A DNA stretch of 64,000 nucleotides, from the NCBI GenBank assembly GCA_965216905.1, contig OZ244213.1:3162001-3226000 (forward strand), read 5' to 3'. The notes under the pieces are model-generated. The model searched no databases and was not told where the DNA came from. It worked only from the letters and a program-made list of their open reading frames with translations. Both the position numbers and the translations under genes were made by a program. Shown in pieces: positions 7,541-16,324 of the stretch. Position 1 is the first letter of the stretch; every line of letters starts with the position of its first letter. Source of the DNA: G965216905 sp965216905. Lineage in GTDB: Bacteria > Actinomycetota > Acidimicrobiia > Spongiisociales > ZC4RG35.

Positions 7541-9178
7541 GTGCACTACCAGCAGGAGACTTTCGAACCACACGAGGTCGCACTCCTCGAGCGGTTCTTC
7601 ACCAACACCGACCGTCCGGTCTTCGCCCTGATCAACCTCCCGGAAGTGGTGAAAGGCGCGCTGTTCGCTCGTTACTCGCGATCCTCGAAGTCGATCCGAC
7701 GGCTGTTCCTCGACGAGTTCGCACACGATCCCGAGGCGGGACTGGCGAACCTCACCGACCGTCGCGATGCGGAGACCATGGTGGATCTCCGCAAAGCGGA
7801 ACGCTTGTACGACCGGGTCTTCTCGGAGTACGGCGACGACTCTGTCGCTCAGCTCGGCGGTGCGCACCTCGCATGCGAACAAGCCTCGAACCTGCTGACC
7901 AAAGTCCTCGAGTGGGGACGGCTCGCCGCTTACCTCGAGCAATCGACTCGATACATCTACTACGACACGAAACAGGAAGGCTCGTACCGCTACGTCACGC
8001 CTCCGGAGATCGAAGGCGCCGGCCTGCTCGACGAGTATCGGACGCATCAGGACGGCATCTTCGACACGTACTCGAAGGTCGTCCGGGGGATGACCGAGCA
8101 CTATCAAGCCCGCTTTCCACGCTCCGAAACCGACACTCCTGGCGTGTACGCCGCCACGATCCGAGCGAAGGCGTGCGATGCCGCCCGGGGACTACTGCCG
8201 GCCGCCACCAAATCCAACGTCGGCATCTTCGGCAGCGGGCAGGCATACGAGATGGCGTTGGTTCGCATGCAAGCCCATCCCCTGGAGGAGGTACGGAGCT
8301 ACGGCCGGATGATGCTGGAGGAACTCCGCAAGGTGATCCCCTCCTTCCTCACCCGCGTCGACCGCGAGGATCGCGGCGCCGCCACCGCCCGCTACCTCGA
8401 GTCCGTTCGCGACCGGCTCGCTGCCCTCGATCCCGACCTGGACGATTTCGATCGCGATCGCACCGGCGCCCCGGAGTGGTCGGTCCGACTGACCGACTGG
8501 GACTCCGATGGTGAACGGCGACTGGCGGCGGCCGCCATGTATGCGGTCACCGAGGCTCCCGACGAGCTTCTCCAGGAGTGGGCTGCCACATTGCCGACCG
8601 ATGTCGTCGCTGAAGTCATCGGAGCGATGTGCGGAGATCGCGCCAATCGGCGCCATCGTCCGGGGCGGGCGATGGAGCGGATCACGTACCGGTTCGACGT
8701 CGTGTGCGACTTCGGGGCGTTCCGCGACCTCCAGCGGCATCGCATGATGACCATCGAGTGGCAACCGCTCACCACCAGGCTCGGCTACGACACGCCACCC
8801 GACATTGCCGAGGCCGGGTTCGGTCCGGATTGGCACCAGGCCATGATGACTGCTGCCGCCCTCACCGAGACCGTCCGAGACCGGGCCGGGATCGACGTCG
8901 CCCAGTACGCCGTTCCGTTCGCGAGCCACATCCGCTTCGTCATGGAGATGAATGCCAGGCAAGCGTTCCATCTGATCGAACTCCGGAGCCAGCCGGCCGG
9001 GCACATCGCGTATCGCCGCATCGCCCACGAGATGCATCGCCAGATCGCCGACGTGGCCGGCCACCGGGCCGTGGCGGCGGCGATGCGTTTCGTCGACCAC
9101 ACCGACGTGGACCTCGAGCGTCTCGAAGCCGAGCGCCGGGCGGAGCGCCGGCGCGCTTCCCGGCGAACCGACACCTGA
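7541..9178 (+). CDS. Double-length ThyX-like (FAD-dependent thymidylate synthase family) protein
   Basis: A 545-aa protein, about twice the usual ThyX length. The N-terminal half has AAYLEQSTRYIYYD (about residue 130), resembling the x-S-x-R-Y end of the ThyX motif. The C-terminal half has LQRHRMMTIEWQPLTTRLGYDTP (about residue 395), resembling the RHR start of it. Neither half shows the full RHRx7S signature in one piece. ThyX makes dTMP from dUMP using methylene-tetrahydrofolate and FAD; whether this protein does so cannot be decided from sequence. The start is GTG 7541, preceded by a TACCCT box and no Shine-Dalgarno sequence. Confidence 0.78.
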   Translation: MHYQQETFEPHEVALLERFFTNTDRPVFALINLPEVVKGALFARYSRSSKSIRRLFLDEFAHDPEAGLANLTDRRDAETMVDLRKAERLYDRVFSEYGDDSVAQLGGAHLACEQASNLLTKVLEWGRLAAYLEQSTRYIYYDTKQEGSYRYVTPPEIEGAGLLDEYRTHQDGIFDTYSKVVRGMTEHYQARFPRSETDTPGVYAATIRAKACDAARGLLPAATKSNVGIFGSGQAYEMALVRMQAHPLEEVRSYGRMMLEELRKVIPSFLTRVDREDRGAATARYLESVRDRLAALDPDLDDFDRDRTGAPEWSVRLTDWDSDGERRLAAAAMYAVTEAPDELLQEWAATLPTDVVAEVIGAMCGDRANRRHRPGRAMERITYRFDVVCDFGAFRDLQRHRMMTIEWQPLTTRLGYDTPPDIAEAGFGPDWHQAMMTAAALTETVRDRAGIDVAQYAVPFASHIRFVMEMNARQAFHLIELRSQPAGHIAYRRIAHEMHRQIADVAGHRAVAAAMRFVDHTDVDLERLEAERRAERRRASRRTDT

Positions 9179-9188
9179 CGATCGGATC

Positions 9189-9194
9189 TATCCT
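9189..9194 (+). promoter_or_regulatory. Putative -10 box of leaderless 72-aa gene
   Basis: TATCCT ends exactly 7 nt before the ATG at 9202, the usual geometry for leaderless mRNAs in Actinobacteria. It also argues that the small gene is real and is transcribed separately from the ThyX-like gene. Confidence 0.5.
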
Positions 9195-9201
9195 CGGCGC
9201 A

Positions 9202-9420
9202 ATGGCTGCATTCGACGTCGACGCATTCATCGAGCGATTCCGAGCCCGGGCCGAGGCCGTACGCGACCGACCGCTGCCGCCGGTCGCCGGTGCGGAACGG
9301 CAGAAGTTCATCGCTCAGGCCGAGACCGACTTCACCGACTTCTCCATCGTCGGCAACGCCGACTGGTCGGTGGAGGACGGGAGCCTGGTGCTCCGGATCC
9401 CGTTGGCTTCCGAGGGCTGA
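9202..9420 (+). CDS. Small acidic protein, unknown function
   Basis: A 72-aa protein starting MAAFDVDAFIERFRARAEAV with an amphipathic N-terminal helix and a C-terminal beta-like stretch (WSVEDGSLVLRIPL). I recognise no family. Support for coding comes from GC-rich third positions in this frame, the -10 box 7 nt upstream and the lack of overlap with neighbours. It sits 19 bases before the likely start of the first ArsA-like gene and may be cotranscribed with it. Confidence 0.6.
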   Translation: MAAFDVDAFIERFRARAEAVRDRPLPPVAGAERQKFIAQAETDFTDFSIVGNADWSVEDGSLVLRIPLASEG

Positions 9421-9439
9421 GATCTTCGACCAGGGCGGA

Positions 9440-10285
9440 TTGATCATCGTCTCCGGCAAGGGCGGTGTCGGAAAGTCGGCGGTAACCGCCGCGATCGTCG
9501 GCGCTGCGCATCGGAGCGGCGCCCGCGTGCTCGCCGTCGCCATGGGCGAGCCGGCCGGACTGGCGGCTCACCTCGGGCGTCCCTCGCTGCCGTCCGAGAT
9601 CACCGAACTCCGCGACGGGTTGTCGGCGGTGTCGATCGATCGCAGCCGAGCCCTGGCCGAGTATCTCGAGGTCCAGGTCGGTCTTCCTTCCATCGTCGCG
9701 TTCGGCCCGGCGCTGCGCGCCTTCGATGCACTCGCCTCGGCCGCTCCCGGTGTCCGTGAGATCGTCACCATCGGAAAGGTGTTGTGGGAGGTTCGGCGGG
9801 GAGATTGGGATGTGATCGTGGCCGATGCTCCTCCCACCGGCCAGATCGGGTCCTATCTGCGGGCGTCCCGGACGATCACCGAACTGGTACCGGCTGGAAA
9901 GATTCGGGATCAAGCGGGATGGATGGCCGAGATCCTCGCCGATCCCGGCCGGTGCCGACTGCTCCTCACCACGCTCGCCGAGGAGCTGCCGACGGCCGAG
10001 ACGGTCGAGACACTCCAGTGGCTCGCCGAAGAGGATCTGGTCGGAAGCGTCGAGGTGGTCACCAACCGGGTGCTCCCCACGCCGGAGTTCGACGTCGACG
10101 GACTGCCCGGCGGCAGAGCGGGCGACGCCGCCCGGCTTCACTGCGAGCTGGTGGAAGAGCAGCGACGGTGGCTGGAGGCACTGCCACCTGATCGGGACCT
10201 GCCCTTCCTGTTCGGGGTCATGACACCCGCCGAAGTGGCGGCGTTGCTCGCCGACGAGGTCGAGGGTTGGGAGAGCGCATCGTGA
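9440..10285 (+). CDS. ArsA-like ATPase, first of pair
   Basis: About 281 residues. The deviant Walker A motif SGKGGVGKSAV sits at the extreme N-terminus, and the segment VIVADAPPTG is the switch region of ArsA/Get3-type ATPases, which dimerise over two nucleotides. Members pair as heterodimers in Actinobacteria (Rv3679-Rv3680 type). The start is unclear: no ATG or GTG lies near; TTG 9440 gives MIIVSGKGG, which is what the family needs. The GTG of the second ATPase overlaps the stop (GTGA), so both are made together. Anion efflux, protein targeting or metabolic roles are all possible. Confidence 0.8.
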   Translation: MIIVSGKGGVGKSAVTAAIVGAAHRSGARVLAVAMGEPAGLAAHLGRPSLPSEITELRDGLSAVSIDRSRALAEYLEVQVGLPSIVAFGPALRAFDALASAAPGVREIVTIGKVLWEVRRGDWDVIVADAPPTGQIGSYLRASRTITELVPAGKIRDQAGWMAEILADPGRCRLLLTTLAEELPTAETVETLQWLAEEDLVGSVEVVTNRVLPTPEFDVDGLPGGRAGDAARLHCELVEEQRRWLEALPPDRDLPFLFGVMTPAEVAALLADEVEGWESAS

Positions 10286-11319
10286 CCCGAATCCTGCCGG
10301 TCGCGGGCGGTGGCGGGGTGGGCAAGACCACCGTCTCGGCGGGTCTGGCAGTCCGTGCGGCTCGACTCGGAATCAGAACCCTCGTTGTCACGATCGATCC
10401 CGCCCGCCGCCTGGCGGACGCACTCGGCATCGGCGATGTCGGCGCCGAACCATCCCCTCACCCGGCCGAGCCCAACCTGTGGGCGGCGATGCTCGACGCC
10501 CACAGCTCCTGGGTCGCCATCGTCAAGCGCCACGCCGACCCGGCGGTCGCCGACCGGCTGGTCGACAACCCGTTCTTCGCCGCAGCCACCAACCACTTCC
10601 CGGCTTCACAGTCATACGCCGCCGCCGAGCAGGCCGCCACCCTGGCGGATGCCCGAGCGTGGGAGCTCATCGTGATCGACACGCCTCCGTCGGCGGGCGG
10701 CATCGAGTTCTTCACGTCGCCGGGAGCGATGAAGGATCTGGTCGGTGGGCGACTATTGACGTGGATGACCGGTGGCCGACTGCCCGGCCGGAGATTCTTC
10801 TTCGATCGCGCCACCAAACCGGCGCTGCGCCTGGCCGACCAGGTCCTGGGTGCGTCGCTGCTCGAACAGATCGCCCAGTTCCTGATGGATCTGCGGACGA
10901 CCTACGACGGAGTGTCCCGGAGAGCCCGCGAGATCGACGACCACCTGGCGACTGCGGTGACGGTCGCCATCACCACGTCGAGCCCGGCACCGATCGCCGA
11001 AGCAACCCGTCTCTACCGAGAGCTTCCCGAAGGGGTGGCCCGACCAGCGTTGGTCGTCTTCAACCGGACACTTCCCGAGTCTTGGATCGATGCTCGACCT
11101 GGTCGGGTGGACGCCCGATTGGCCGACAACCTGCGCCGGTGGGGCACCGAGGCGCGCCGCCAGCGAGACCTGCGGCTCGAGTTCTCCTCCCGGTATGGCA
11201 GCACGCTTGCCACCATCGACTGGAAGCCGCGAGTTCCCAGTGACCTCGACAGCTTGGAGGGTCTCATCACCACGGCCGGCGGCGGCAGCGATCTCGATCG
11301 GTTGCTGATCGGGTCATGA
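10282..11319 (+). CDS. ArsA-like ATPase, second of pair
   Basis: A 345-aa ATPase of the ArsA/Get3 family. The P-loop reads AGGGGVGKTTVS near residue 9, followed by TIDPARRLADALG, typical of ArsA, and VIDTPPSAGG as switch II. The signature lysine that normally begins the deviant Walker A motif (K-G-G-x-G-K-T) is a glycine here, while the first gene of the pair keeps it, so the two subunits may not have equal catalytic sites. The GTG at 10282 overlaps the upstream stop by GTGA. The end is 22 bases from the convergent yebC. Confidence 0.87.
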   Translation: MTRILPVAGGGGVGKTTVSAGLAVRAARLGIRTLVVTIDPARRLADALGIGDVGAEPSPHPAEPNLWAAMLDAHSSWVAIVKRHADPAVADRLVDNPFFAAATNHFPASQSYAAAEQAATLADARAWELIVIDTPPSAGGIEFFTSPGAMKDLVGGRLLTWMTGGRLPGRRFFFDRATKPALRLADQVLGASLLEQIAQFLMDLRTTYDGVSRRAREIDDHLATAVTVAITTSSPAPIAEATRLYRELPEGVARPALVVFNRTLPESWIDARPGRVDARLADNLRRWGTEARRQRDLRLEFSSRYGSTLATIDWKPRVPSDLDSLEGLITTAGGGSDLDRLLIGS

Positions 11320-11321
11320 AT

Positions 11322-11337
11322 CGGCGCCGCCGCGCCG
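11322..11337. terminator. Short GC-rich hairpin between convergent genes
   Basis: CGGCGC and GCGCCG form a 6-bp stem around a 4-nt loop in the 22-base gap between the second ArsA-like gene and yebC. No T tract follows. A terminator role is suggested by position only. Confidence 0.3.
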
Positions 11338-11341
11338 TCCG

Positions 11342-12079
11342 TCAGACGAACTCGGACAGGACCGAGTCCGAGATGTCGTAGTTGGCGTACACGGTCTGAA
11401 CGTCGTCGAGATCTTCCAGTGCCTCGACCAGTCGGATCACCTTGCGTGCATCGGCGTCATCGACGGGCACGGTCGATTTCGGCATCTGGATCAGGTCGGC
11501 GGAGTCGATCGACAGCCCGGCAGTCGCGAGGACGTCGCGGATCGACATGACCTCCGTGGGCGAGGTGATCACCTCTACGACCCCATCGGAGCCGGCCACG
11601 TCTTCGGCGCCGGCGTCGATGGCGGCCAACATGACGGTCTCCTCGTCGCCGTTCACGACAATGGAGCCTTTGGCATCGAACAGGTACCCGACCGACCCCG
11701 GTTCACCCAGCGCCCCACCGTTTCTGGTGAATGTCGAGCGCACGTCCGAGGCGGCCCGGTTTCGATTGTCGGTCAGCACCTGGACGTAGAACGCCACCCC
11801 GCCGGGGCCGTAGCCTTCGTACCACATCTCCTCGTAGTCGACGCCCTCCTGCTCGCCGCTCCCCCGGGCGATCGCCCGTTCGATGTTGTCGTTGGGGACC
11901 GAACTCGATTTGGCCTTGTCGATGGCTCGGCTGAGCGCGGCGTTCGACGCCGGATCGGAGCCGCCCTGTCGAGCTGCCACCTCCACGGCCTTGGTCAGCT
12001 TGGCGAAGAGCTTGCCGCGCTTGGCATCGTTGGCGCCCTTCTTCCGTTTGATGGTGGACCATTTGGAATGACCGGACAT
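11342..12079 (-). CDS. yebC: YebC/TACO1-family protein
   Basis: A 245-aa protein starting MSGHSKWSTIKRKKGANDAKRGK, the invariant N-terminus of the family, with AAYD-type later motifs (MWYEGYGPGGVAFYV). The family acts as transcription regulator (YebC) or as translation factor relieving ribosome stalls at proline stretches (TACO1, YebC2); sequence alone does not separate the two roles here. It lies 3 bases after pdxT, in the conserved actinobacterial order pimA-pdxS-pdxT-yebC. The ruvCAB genes that often come next are absent; the ArsA pair is there instead. Confidence 0.95.
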   Translation of the reverse strand: MSGHSKWSTIKRKKGANDAKRGKLFAKLTKAVEVAARQGGSDPASNAALSRAIDKAKSSSVPNDNIERAIARGSGEQEGVDYEEMWYEGYGPGGVAFYVQVLTDNRNRAASDVRSTFTRNGGALGEPGSVGYLFDAKGSIVVNGDEETVMLAAIDAGAEDVAGSDGVVEVITSPTEVMSIRDVLATAGLSIDSADLIQMPKSTVPVDDADARKVIRLVEALEDLDDVQTVYANYDISDSVLSEFV

Positions 12080-12082
12080 CCG

Positions 12083-12652
12083 CTACCCCACGTACTCGAG
12101 AAAACGTCTGTGCACCGTGCGGTCGCCGGTGAGCTCGGGATGAAACGAAGTCGCCAGGATCCGATCTTGCGCGACCATGACCGGGTGGTCGTCGATCGTG
12201 GCGAGGACTTCGACCTCCGAACCGACCTTGGCCACCCAGGGCGCCCGAATGAACACCCCATACACCGTGGCGTCCCAGGCCGGTACGGCCACATCGGTCT
12301 CGAACGATTGGTTCTGCCGGCCGAAGGCATTTCGCTCGACGACGATGTCGAGCACTCCGAGCAGCGGCTGGTCACCGTCGGTCACTCCCACCGACAGAAG
12401 GATCATCCCGGCACAGGTCCCGAAGGCGGGCATGCCGCTGCGGATTCGGTCTCGGAGCGGTTCGAGTAGCCCGAAGCGGGTGGCGAGCTTTCCGATCGTC
12501 GTCGATTCCCCACCCGGCACCACGATGGCGTCCAGGCCGTCGAGATCGTCACGGAGACGGACTTCGGTGGTGGCAACTCCGAGCGAATCCAGCGCACCGA
12601 CATGCTCCCGGAAGTCGCCCTGGAGGGCCAACACGCCGACCTGAGGCGGCAT
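12083..12652 (-). CDS. pdxT: Pyridoxal 5'-phosphate synthase glutaminase subunit
   Basis: A 189-aa class I glutaminase that supplies ammonia to PdxS. The oxyanion strand PGGESTTIGKL (about residue 47), the nucleophile in FGTCAGMILL (about residue 80) and the HPEL pair near the C-terminus are all visible. The ATG at 12652 gives MPPQVGVLALQGDFREH, the standard N-terminus; the frame runs on upstream but inside pdxS. It starts 4 bases after the pdxS stop, so the two subunits are coexpressed. Confidence 0.95.
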   Translation of the reverse strand: MPPQVGVLALQGDFREHVGALDSLGVATTEVRLRDDLDGLDAIVVPGGESTTIGKLATRFGLLEPLRDRIRSGMPAFGTCAGMILLSVGVTDGDQPLLGVLDIVVERNAFGRQNQSFETDVAVPAWDATVYGVFIRAPWVAKVGSEVEVLATIDDHPVMVAQDRILATSFHPELTGDRTVHRRFLEYVG

Positions 12653-12656
12653 CCGA

Positions 12657-13538
12657 TCACCAACCGCGTCGAGCGAGTTGCTCTGCCTCGGACAGCGAAT
12701 CCATCTCGAGTCCCGGCATCGCATCACCGAGACCGCTCGACACCTTGGCGACCACGTCGGGGTTCTGCCAGTTCGTCGTCGCGTCGACGATTGCCCGGGC
12801 GAATCGCTCCGGATCAGAGCTCTTGAAGATGCCGGAACCCACGAACACTCCATCGCATCCGAGGGCCATCATCAACGCCGCGTCGGCTGGTGTGGCGATG
12901 CCGCCTGCCGCGAAGTTGACGACGGGGAGCTTCCCGGATTCCGCCACCTCTCGCACCAACTCGTATGGTGCGCGCATGTCACGAGCGGCTGCCATGAGCT
13001 GTTCGTCGTCGAGCACCGTCAGGCCGCGCATGCCGTCGGTCATCGTCCGCATGTGGCGCACCGCCTCGACGATGTTCCCCGTGCCGGCCTCACCCTTGGT
13101 GCGGATCATGGCTGCGCCTTCGCCAATGCGTCGAAGGGCCTCACCGAGGTCGCGGGCGCCGCACACGAACGGGGTCACGAACGCCCACTTGTCGATGTGG
13201 TTCTCCTCGTCGGCCGGGGTGAGCACCTCCGACTCATCGATGTAGTCGACGTTGAGCGCCTGCAGCACGCGTGCCTCGAGAAAATGTCCGATGCGGGCCT
13301 TGGCCATCACCGGGATGGAGACCGCCTGTTGAATCCCGGCGATCATCTCCGGGTCCGACATGCGAGCCACGCCACCATCCCTGCGGATGTCGGCGGGAAC
13401 CCGCTCGAGCGCCATCACCGCGACGGCTCCGGCATCTTCGGCGACCTTCGCCTGCTCAGGGGTGACGACGTCCATGATCACCCCGCCCTTGAGCATGTCG
13501 GCGAGGCCACGCTTGACCAGATCGGTTCCTCGTTGCAC
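12657..13538 (-). CDS. pdxS: Pyridoxal 5'-phosphate synthase subunit PdxS
   Basis: A 293-aa (beta/alpha)8-barrel that forms PLP from ribose 5-phosphate, glyceraldehyde 3-phosphate and ammonia. The segments GGVIMDVVTPEQAKVAEDAGAVAVMALERVPADIR and RGLTVLDDE are near-invariant in the family, and the length is standard. The start is GTG 13538 with AAGGAG 7 nt upstream. It heads the pdxST-yebC run, downstream of pimA in the same direction after 32 bases. Confidence 0.96.
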   Translation of the reverse strand: MQRGTDLVKRGLADMLKGGVIMDVVTPEQAKVAEDAGAVAVMALERVPADIRRDGGVARMSDPEMIAGIQQAVSIPVMAKARIGHFLEARVLQALNVDYIDESEVLTPADEENHIDKWAFVTPFVCGARDLGEALRRIGEGAAMIRTKGEAGTGNIVEAVRHMRTMTDGMRGLTVLDDEQLMAAARDMRAPYELVREVAESGKLPVVNFAAGGIATPADAALMMALGCDGVFVGSGIFKSSDPERFARAIVDATTNWQNPDVVAKVSSGLGDAMPGLEMDSLSEAEQLARRGW

Positions 13539-13570
13539 GCAACTCTCCTTCCGAGGAACATGCTACCGGC

Positions 13571-14641
13571 TCAACGACGCTCGATCGCAGCCCGATAGGC
13601 CGCCCGGTACTCGGCCGTGACGCGCTCCCACGAGTAACGCTCCGCCTGTGCCCTGCCCCGCTCCCCCATTGCCGAACGTCGTGACGCATCGATCAGAAGT
13701 TCGACGATCGACCCGGCGAGAACCGCCGGTTCTCCAGGCGGGACGAACTCGGCTGCGCCGCCGGCGACGTCGCGGAATGCCGGCAGGTCGCTGGCGAGGG
13801 TGGCACAGCCGGCCGCCATCATCTCCACGAGGACGATGCCGAAACTCTCGCCGCCCAGGTTCGGGGCCACCGCAACGGCGCTGGAGGCGAGGGTGGCGAG
13901 CTTCTCGTCCTCCTCGACCCGGCCGAGAAACCGCACCCGATGATGCGAGCTCGACCGAGCGGGGCGGGTCGCCCCGACCACCACCAGTTCGGCCTCCGGC
14001 ACCCGGCCGACCACCATCGGCCATGCTTCGAGGAGGACGTCGAGTCCCTTTCTTGGCTCGTCGCGGCCGACGAACACCACCTGCCCGGGTAGGCGCGTTT
14101 CCGATGCGCTCATGATCGATGCAGTGTCGACCCCGTTGGGAATGATCACGTCGACCAAGGACCTCCGATCGTTGCGCTCCAAGGCGCTGGCGGCGGTGGC
14201 GCTGACGGCGGTGACATACGAGCGACGCAGGATCGAACGCAGACCGAAGCGGGCGACGCGGTACACCGACCGGACGAACCTGCTCGGGTCGGCGTGGAAG
14301 GTGGTGACCACCGGGACGTCCACGGACAGGCCTGCCCAGCCCGCCACCGGCACGAGGGGCTCATGGACGTGGACGACATCGACCTGCCGCAGCATGCGCC
14401 GAACGTCGCCAAAACTCCGCGGATCGAGTGCGATCGGGGCCAGGCTGCCATTCACCGGCACCCGGAAGACGGGGCCCACCGATGTCCAGCCATGCCCGGC
14501 GACGTTCGATCCGGCATCGCCGGGGGCGACCAGCCGGACGTCATCACCGAGCTCGCGAAGTCGGTGGGCGAGGCCGAGACACTGCTGCTGGACGCCACCC
14601 GGCAAGTCGAGTGCGTAGGGACAGACCAGTCCGATCCGCAT
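13571..14641 (-). CDS. pimA: PimA-like phosphatidylinositol mannosyltransferase (GT4)
   Basis: A 356-aa GT-B glycosyltransferase. The N-terminus MRIGLVCPYALDLPGGVQQQ and the C-terminal E-x7-E segment GESFGIVLVEMMAAG are typical of PimA, which moves mannose from GDP-mannose to phosphatidylinositol on the inner membrane face. Its place next to patA and pgsA in the actinobacterial PIM cluster supports this over other GT4 roles. The ATG at 14641 starts at the beginning of the first beta strand; the upstream in-frame extension lies within patA. Confidence 0.87.
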   Translation of the reverse strand: MRIGLVCPYALDLPGGVQQQCLGLAHRLRELGDDVRLVAPGDAGSNVAGHGWTSVGPVFRVPVNGSLAPIALDPRSFGDVRRMLRQVDVVHVHEPLVPVAGWAGLSVDVPVVTTFHADPSRFVRSVYRVARFGLRSILRRSYVTAVSATAASALERNDRRSLVDVIIPNGVDTASIMSASETRLPGQVVFVGRDEPRKGLDVLLEAWPMVVGRVPEAELVVVGATRPARSSSHHRVRFLGRVEEDEKLATLASSAVAVAPNLGGESFGIVLVEMMAAGCATLASDLPAFRDVAGGAAEFVPPGEPAVLAGSIVELLIDASRRSAMGERGRAQAERYSWERVTAEYRAAYRAAIERR

Positions 14642-14643
14642 CG

Positions 14644-15540
14644 TCAGCCGCTGGTCGCCAAGGACGGCGCCACGTCCACCCGGTCGGACGGCCAATTCGG
14701 CTGCAGCAGATGCCACTGGGCCGGAGCACGGCGAATGAGCTGCTCCAGGGCATTCGCCAGTCGCTGGCTGCCCACCGCCAGGGCCTCGTCCTCGGCGAGA
14801 TCGTCGAGGCGAACCGGGTCCCGGACGACCACTTCGTGCCCGATCCCGTCGAAGTACACGGCGACGGGGAAGAGGGGCGCACCGGTTGCCAAGGCCAACC
14901 TGACGGGCCCGGGCGGAATCGTCGTCTGCTCGCCGAAGAAGTCGACCGGAACCCCGCGGCCACGGAGATCCCGGTCACACAAGAGGGCCACCGATTTGCC
15001 GTTCGACACCGCCTCCTCCAGGCGCCGGATGGTGGAGCGGCCCGTCAAGACGATCTCGATGTCCATGCTGTTGCGAAGCCCCACGAACCAGTCGCGAATC
15101 CGCCGGTTGGCGAGGTTCTCGGCCACGGCGACGAGGTCGAAACCGAGGTCGGAGGCGACCGGGCCGGCGTACTCCCAGTTGCCGACGTGCGGCACCGCGA
15201 ACACCATGCCCCGACCCTCCGCCACCGCCTCCCGCACCGGGACCAGCCCCACCGCCCGGGTGGTGGCCTCGATCTGTGGTCGGCGCCGGGGCCGCGTCCA
15301 GAACACCTCCGCCCAGTACCGGCCGTAGTAGCCGAACACGTCTCGAACATGTGCGGCCATCGCCGGTTCACCGATCCCGAGCCGCCGGGCGTGGCGCTCG
15401 ACCATCCGTCGTCGAGCGGTCGGCACACCTGCGAACGACCTGCCGGCCCACCAACCGAGCCGGACGGCGACCGATCGAGGCAGCGCACCGATCACCCCCA
15501 GGCCAATACGGACCCCGAGATACTCGAGTGTCTGGATCAC
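14644..15540 (-). CDS. patA: PatA-like phosphatidylinositol mannoside acyltransferase
   Basis: A 298-aa lysophospholipid-type acyltransferase of the HtrB/PatA family. The catalytic H-x4-E is in VPHVGNWEYAG (about residue 122), and LLCDRDLRGRGVPVDFFGE and the P-x-x-P-x-G-P-x-x-L segment follow, as in lipid A and PIM acyltransferases. It would put a palmitoyl group on PIM. The start is GTG 15540, overlapping the pgsA stop as GTGA. It has no signal peptide but a hydrophobic N-terminal helix. Confidence 0.87.
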   Translation of the reverse strand: MIQTLEYLGVRIGLGVIGALPRSVAVRLGWWAGRSFAGVPTARRRMVERHARRLGIGEPAMAAHVRDVFGYYGRYWAEVFWTRPRRRPQIEATTRAVGLVPVREAVAEGRGMVFAVPHVGNWEYAGPVASDLGFDLVAVAENLANRRIRDWFVGLRNSMDIEIVLTGRSTIRRLEEAVSNGKSVALLCDRDLRGRGVPVDFFGEQTTIPPGPVRLALATGAPLFPVAVYFDGIGHEVVVRDPVRLDDLAEDEALAVGSQRLANALEQLIRRAPAQWHLLQPNWPSDRVDVAPSLATSG

Positions 15541-16109
15541 GGCGTGATGCGACGGTACGTCGACCAGAACCGCTGACCCACGGTGAACCAGTTGGCGATC
15601 ACCATCAGCCACAGCATCGGCTCGACCCATCCCGTCACCAGACCGAGGCTGACCAGGATCACCCGCTCGGCACGGCCCATGATCCCGCCCTTGCCGTCCA
15701 GACCCTCGACCTCGGCTTTGGCGCGCAGGTATGGGATGAGAAGCGATGCTCCCATCGACAGCAGCGTGAGCAGCAGGACCAAGGCGTTGTCGCGCTGGGA
15801 GACCGCCAACCCCGTCAGTACGGCGATCTCGCCCAATCGATCGACCGTGGCGTCGAGGAAACCGCCCCGGGCCGAGACCCGGTTGCTGGCTCGGGCAACC
15901 GCTCCGTCGAGGCCGTCCAGTGCGGATCCGGCCAGGAAGACCAGCGCACCCGCCACCAACCCTCCCCGGCCGATGATGATCGCCCCAACCACCGCAATGA
16001 CGAATCCGGTCAGTGTCATGGCGGTCGGCGTCATACCCAGACGGGCGAGGAAACGGCCGAGGGGTTCGAGGATGCCCTGCACGCGGGGGCGTACCCGCTG
16101 GTCGATCAC
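15537..16109 (-). CDS. pgsA: Phosphatidylinositol-phosphate synthase-like CDP-alcohol phosphatidyltransferase
   Basis: A 190-aa membrane enzyme. The full CDP-alcohol phosphotransferase motif D-x2-DG-x2-AR-x8-G-x3-D-x3-D is present, starting about residue 63 (DGLDGAVAR). In this cluster the enzyme makes phosphatidylinositol phosphate from CDP-diacylglycerol and inositol phosphate, the precursor of PIMs. The start is taken as GTG 16109, which follows a TACGTT box after 9 nt; the frame is open upstream but non-coding in character. It heads a three-gene run with overlapping starts (pgsA-patA-pimA). Confidence 0.9.
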   Translation of the reverse strand: MIDQRVRPRVQGILEPLGRFLARLGMTPTAMTLTGFVIAVVGAIIIGRGGLVAGALVFLAGSALDGLDGAVARASNRVSARGGFLDATVDRLGEIAVLTGLAVSQRDNALVLLLTLLSMGASLLIPYLRAKAEVEGLDGKGGIMGRAERVILVSLGLVTGWVEPMLWLMVIANWFTVGQRFWSTYRRITP

Positions 16110-16146
16110 GATCGCCGAAACGTAGCACAGCCGGGAGCTCGGCCTG

Positions 16147-16166
16147 AGGCGCGTGGGTGCGCGCCT
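16147..16166. other. Hairpin in the pgsA-fusA2 divergent region
   Basis: AGGCGCG and CGCGCCT form a 7-bp perfect stem with a 6-nt loop, in the 215-base gap between divergent pgsA and the EF-G-like gene. Its role is unknown; it could be a regulator site or a structured leader. The rest of this gap shows only the AGGAGG at 16315-16320 that serves the EF-G-like gene. Confidence 0.3.
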
Positions 16167-16324
16167 GCCTATGCTCCGGCCCAGAACTCTCAAACAAGCG
16201 TCGAAGGACACCGAACCCTCCGGCCGTCCCGAGGAGACCTGAACGTCGTGGGCCGAATCGGGACCGGCCGACCGGTGGTCGGCGCCCGAACACCACCGAG
16301 CGATCGGTTTGACCAGGAGGTTTC

